Below, piece after piece: positions 62,035-64,000 of a stretch of 64,000 nt of DNA (position 1 is the first letter of the stretch; every line of letters begins with the position of its first letter). The position numbers and the translations under genes were made by a program. Below the pieces are notes generated by a model. That model had not been told where the DNA came from. It ran no database searches and saw only the letters and a program-made list of their open reading frames with translations. This DNA is from FEN-1219 sp036563665 (GTDB lineage: Bacteria > Pseudomonadota > Gammaproteobacteria > Steroidobacterales > Rariloculaceae). The stretch lies in NCBI GenBank assembly GCA_036563665.1, contig DATCLY010000041.1, positions 1 to 64,000 of the forward strand, in the 5' to 3' direction.

Positions 62035-63519
62035 TCACTGCGGCTGCCGAGGCATCTGGTAGGCGGCCATCACGTCCGCTTTCGTCTGCGGCGCCGGCGA
62101 TGCGTGCACGTTGATGTAGCGCTCGTAGTCGATGCCGAGCTTCTCGAGCGCCGGCACCAGCGCACGCACGTGATCGTTGGCGGGCTGACCCGGGTTCACG
62201 GAGAAGTCGCCCTGGAAGAGCACCTTCTCCCGCGGGAGGTACGCCACGGCCAGGCCGTTCGAGTGCGGCGCGGGATAGATGTGGTAGAACTCCACCGTGC
62301 GGTTGCCGTCCGTGTACACGCGCTTGTCGGTGAACGTCTCGATCCGGGCGCGGCGCGGGTTCCGCGCGAGCACGTCGTCGAGCAGCGTGCGCGGCGTGCT
62401 GAACGCGCGCTCGAAGAACTCCCGGTTGTTCTCCTGCGTGATGATGGTGGCACCCTCGGCCACGAGCACCGGCAGCCCTCCCGTGTGATCCGAGTGCGGG
62501 TGCGTGACGAACACGTAGCGGATGGGCTTGCCGGGGAACTGCCGCTTGATCTCGTCCACGTACGCCTGCGCCCGCGCCTGGCTCTGGCCGGCCTCGAGCA
62601 TCATGATGTAGTCGTCGAACTCGATGATCAGCGAGTCGTAGCTGCCCTGGCCCGTGGTGTAGCGGAACACGCCCTCGCCGAGCTGCTCCTTCGTGATGTT
62701 GAACGGCTGCGGCTGACCGCCGCCCGGCGGGCCGGACGGGCGGTTCTCGGGCGGAGGCGCGAGCGATGCGAGATCGGGCGGATTGCCGCGGGCATCCAGC
62801 ACATCCACCTCGAAGAACGGCCAGCCGCCCCGCGTCTGCACGATCTGCGTGGGCACCTGGAAGCCGTAGAAATCCCGCCAGCCGGAGTACGTGGCGACGA
62901 TGTGCATGTCGCCCATGATGTTCTCGCCGAGCCAGGTCTCCACCCGCTCGATGAGATTGTCCGAGTTCACGTAGGCGTTGATCGTGTAGGGATTCCCCGA
63001 GGGGGCCCGCACCCGCGGGCTCCACGAGAGCACCGTGTACTCCTTGCCGTCGACTCTCCTGCGGGTGGCCGTGGCGTTGTTCTCCGCCGCGCCCTTCAGG
63101 AAGCCCCAGGGCGTGAGGTAGAGCTCGAGCGAGCCCGCCCAGGGCTGCGAGACGTCCGCCTGCTGCGGCGTGACCTCCTGGAAGAACGTGCCCGGCCTCG
63201 GCAGGGTCGATCCGCCGGGGCCGTAGTTCAGCGTGTCCCCTCTATGGCGCGACAAGGGCGCTTGCAGATCGATGACGCGCACGTAGTTCATGATGGGTCG
63301 CATGGGATCGTGCGTGCCGTGGCAGATCATGGCGGTGGCGTTGCCCGCGCACTGCTGGAACGCCACGTCCCGCGCCGCGCCCGAGTAGGTGACGGACTGC
63401 GGGTTGCCCAGCGCCTGCTGGGCGTTCGCGATCACGGTTCGCGCGTCCTGCGCCATGGCAGCCGCGCACACGAAAGACAAGCAGACTGCGGCCAGGGCCG
63501 GTTTGTTCACCACTGTCAT
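62035..63519 (-). CDS. Exported metallo-beta-lactamase-fold hydrolase
   Basis: A 494-residue secreted protein (signal peptide about 1-23, ending AAMAQ). Residues about 25-270 form an N-terminal domain rich in beta strands, and a Pro-rich linker follows. The C-terminal metallo-beta-lactamase domain carries the zinc motif THPHSDHTGGLP and later segments PAPHSNG and LFQGDF. The substrate is unknown. The ATG at 63517-63519 is directly preceded by AGGGGGA. It is followed by the dienelactone hydrolase gene in the same direction. Confidence 0.82.
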   Translation of the reverse strand: MTVVNKPALAAVCLSFVCAAAMAQDARTVIANAQQALGNPQSVTYSGAARDVAFQQCAGNATAMICHGTHDPMRPIMNYVRVIDLQAPLSRHRGDTLNYGPGGSTLPRPGTFFQEVTPQQADVSQPWAGSLELYLTPWGFLKGAAENNATATRRRVDGKEYTVLSWSPRVRAPSGNPYTINAYVNSDNLIERVETWLGENIMGDMHIVATYSGWRDFYGFQVPTQIVQTRGGWPFFEVDVLDARGNPPDLASLAPPPENRPSGPPGGGQPQPFNITKEQLGEGVFRYTTGQGSYDSLIIEFDDYIMMLEAGQSQARAQAYVDEIKRQFPGKPIRYVFVTHPHSDHTGGLPVLVAEGATIITQENNREFFERAFSTPRTLLDDVLARNPRRARIETFTDKRVYTDGNRTVEFYHIYPAPHSNGLAVAYLPREKVLFQGDFSVNPGQPANDHVRALVPALEKLGIDYERYINVHASPAPQTKADVMAAYQMPRQPQ

Positions 63520-63595
63520 TCCCCCTAACAAGGTCGAGCCTGGTGCTCGTGGCAAAGATTCTACATGCGGCACCGCCACCGGCGGCAAACCCGCC

Positions 63596-63620
63596 GAGCG
63601 GCCTTCCAGCCGCGATCTCC
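63596..63620. repeat. REP-like hairpin, single unit
   Basis: GAGCGGCCTTCCAGCCGCGA is a single inverted copy of the genome's REP-like unit. It lies in the 342-base gap between the metallo-hydrolase gene and the LigI-like gene. Apart from this unit and the palindromic element at 63691-63807, nothing coding is seen in that gap. Confidence 0.6.
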
Positions 63621-63690
63621 AGCACCGCACGCTCTCGCAGCGACGCCTCCGACCGCGATCTTCAGCGCCGCGTCCGTTTCCGAAGACGTG

Positions 63691-63807
63691 TCAGGCCCGG
63701 CCATGCAGCCCCCCTTCCAGGACGCTCGCGCGCAGGATGCGCGCGCGCGAGGCTACAGGGACGTATTCACGCCGTTCCTAAAAGGGGGTCTGCATGGCCG
63801 GGCCCCT
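63691..63807. repeat. Long palindromic repeat element, copy 2
   Basis: The arms GGCCCGGCCATGCAGCCCCC (from 63694) and GGGGGTCTGCATGGCCGGGCC (63784-63804, shown as its core) are near-perfect reverse complements about 65 bases apart. The centre holds GAGGCTACAGGGACGTATTC, shared with 5-39. An inner arm pair flanks the ATGCGCGCGCGC run. The whole could fold into one long hairpin of about 115 bases. No transposase gene is present, so it looks like a non-autonomous or structural repeat. Confidence 0.7.
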
Positions 63808-63861
63808 GCGACTACGCCCGCGCACGCGATCTTCGGCGCCACCGCAAACGGCGCGGCGGGG

Positions 63862-64000
63862 CTAGCCGGTGAAGCCGTAGAGGCGGTGGGGGTTGTCGAC
63901 CAGCACCTTCCGCTGCAGCTCGGGGTCCGGCATGTAGAGCGGGATCAGGTCCACGAGATCGCCGTCGTTCGGCATGTGCCTCTTGATGTTCGGGTGCGGC
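63862..64000 (-). CDS. LigI-like amidohydrolase (2-pyrone-4,6-dicarboxylate lactonase), C-terminal end
   Basis: Only the last 46 codons lie in the window; the gene continues past 64000. The reading ends PHPNIKRHMPNDGDLVDLIP, then YMPDPELQRKVLVDNPHRLY and GFTG before TAG. This matches the end of LigI-type amidohydrolase_2 proteins, which hydrolyse 2-pyrone-4,6-dicarboxylate in the protocatechuate 4,5-cleavage route. The nearby LigAB-like genes support this. The active-site part is not visible, so the exact reaction is inferred. Confidence 0.75.
   Translation of the reverse strand, partial: PHPNIKRHMPNDGDLVDLIPLYMPDPELQRKVLVDNPHRLYGFTG

Overview
The window is about 64 kb of very GC-rich DNA, with G or C in most third codon positions. 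Genes are densely packed and start/stop overlaps (ATGA, GTGA, TGATG) are common. The content points to an aerobic Gram-negative proteobacterium, probably gammaproteobacterial: beta-barrel proteins, TonB-type and RND systems, a group-2 Mrp antiporter with fused A/B subunits, a protocatechuate 4,5-cleavage pathway, and short REP-like hairpins between genes. No rRNA, tRNA, CRISPR, transposase or phage gene was seen. The genus cannot be named from sequence reading alone.

Layout. (1) 1-2620: repeats, a TonB-C-like protein with an apparent ATA start, a TPR protein, and divergent moeA. (2) 2705-14615: a divergent envelope module of nine genes. On the minus strand is a tightly coupled run from a HzsA-like heme lipoprotein through two beta-barrels, a TlpA thioredoxin and DUF4266 to DUF3570. 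On the plus strand are a heme protein, a di-heme LamG lipoprotein and a Tat-exported DUF1501 protein. A 16-bp perfect palindrome lies between the arms. (3) 14746-28567: a probable peptide natural-product locus. It has a Trm112/N2227-like methyltransferase with a C-terminal winged-helix-like segment, a 57-aa acidic peptide ending Gly-Cys, a divergent C39-peptidase ABC exporter, and an eight-gene coupled operon. The operon runs carrier protein, adenylate-forming ligase, peptide-importer lipoprotein, two permeases, double ATPase, a beta-lactamase-fold hydrolase whose nucleophile position is Cys, and an HlyD adaptor. (4) 28925-34729: a DUF885 protein, then a TetR-controlled ABC-2 efflux operon with AT-rich operator repeats. 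(5) 34955-40954: the Mrp Na+/H+ antiporter operon. (6) 41096-48133: an Atm1-type ABC exporter fused to a degenerate histidine-kinase ATPase domain and a receiver domain, then an RND pump with its adaptor. (7) 48312-56251: xdhC, folE, putA, a small unknown gene, ubiX and modBC. (8) 56322-64000: ring-cleavage genes (VOC dioxygenase, LigA- and LigB-like), small secreted proteins, a PhyH-like oxygenase, a dienelactone hydrolase, a metallo-beta-lactamase-fold protein, and the end of a LigI-like lactonase.

How the parts may fit together. moeA, modBC and xdhC form a scattered molybdenum theme. The LigAB-like and LigI-like genes suggest degradation of lignin-type aromatics through 2-pyrone-4,6-dicarboxylate. 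The most notable items are the undescribed-looking locus in (3), the ABC/kinase/receiver fusion in (6), and the heme and beta-barrel module in (2). Functions in (2) and (3) are inferred from domain content and gene order only.
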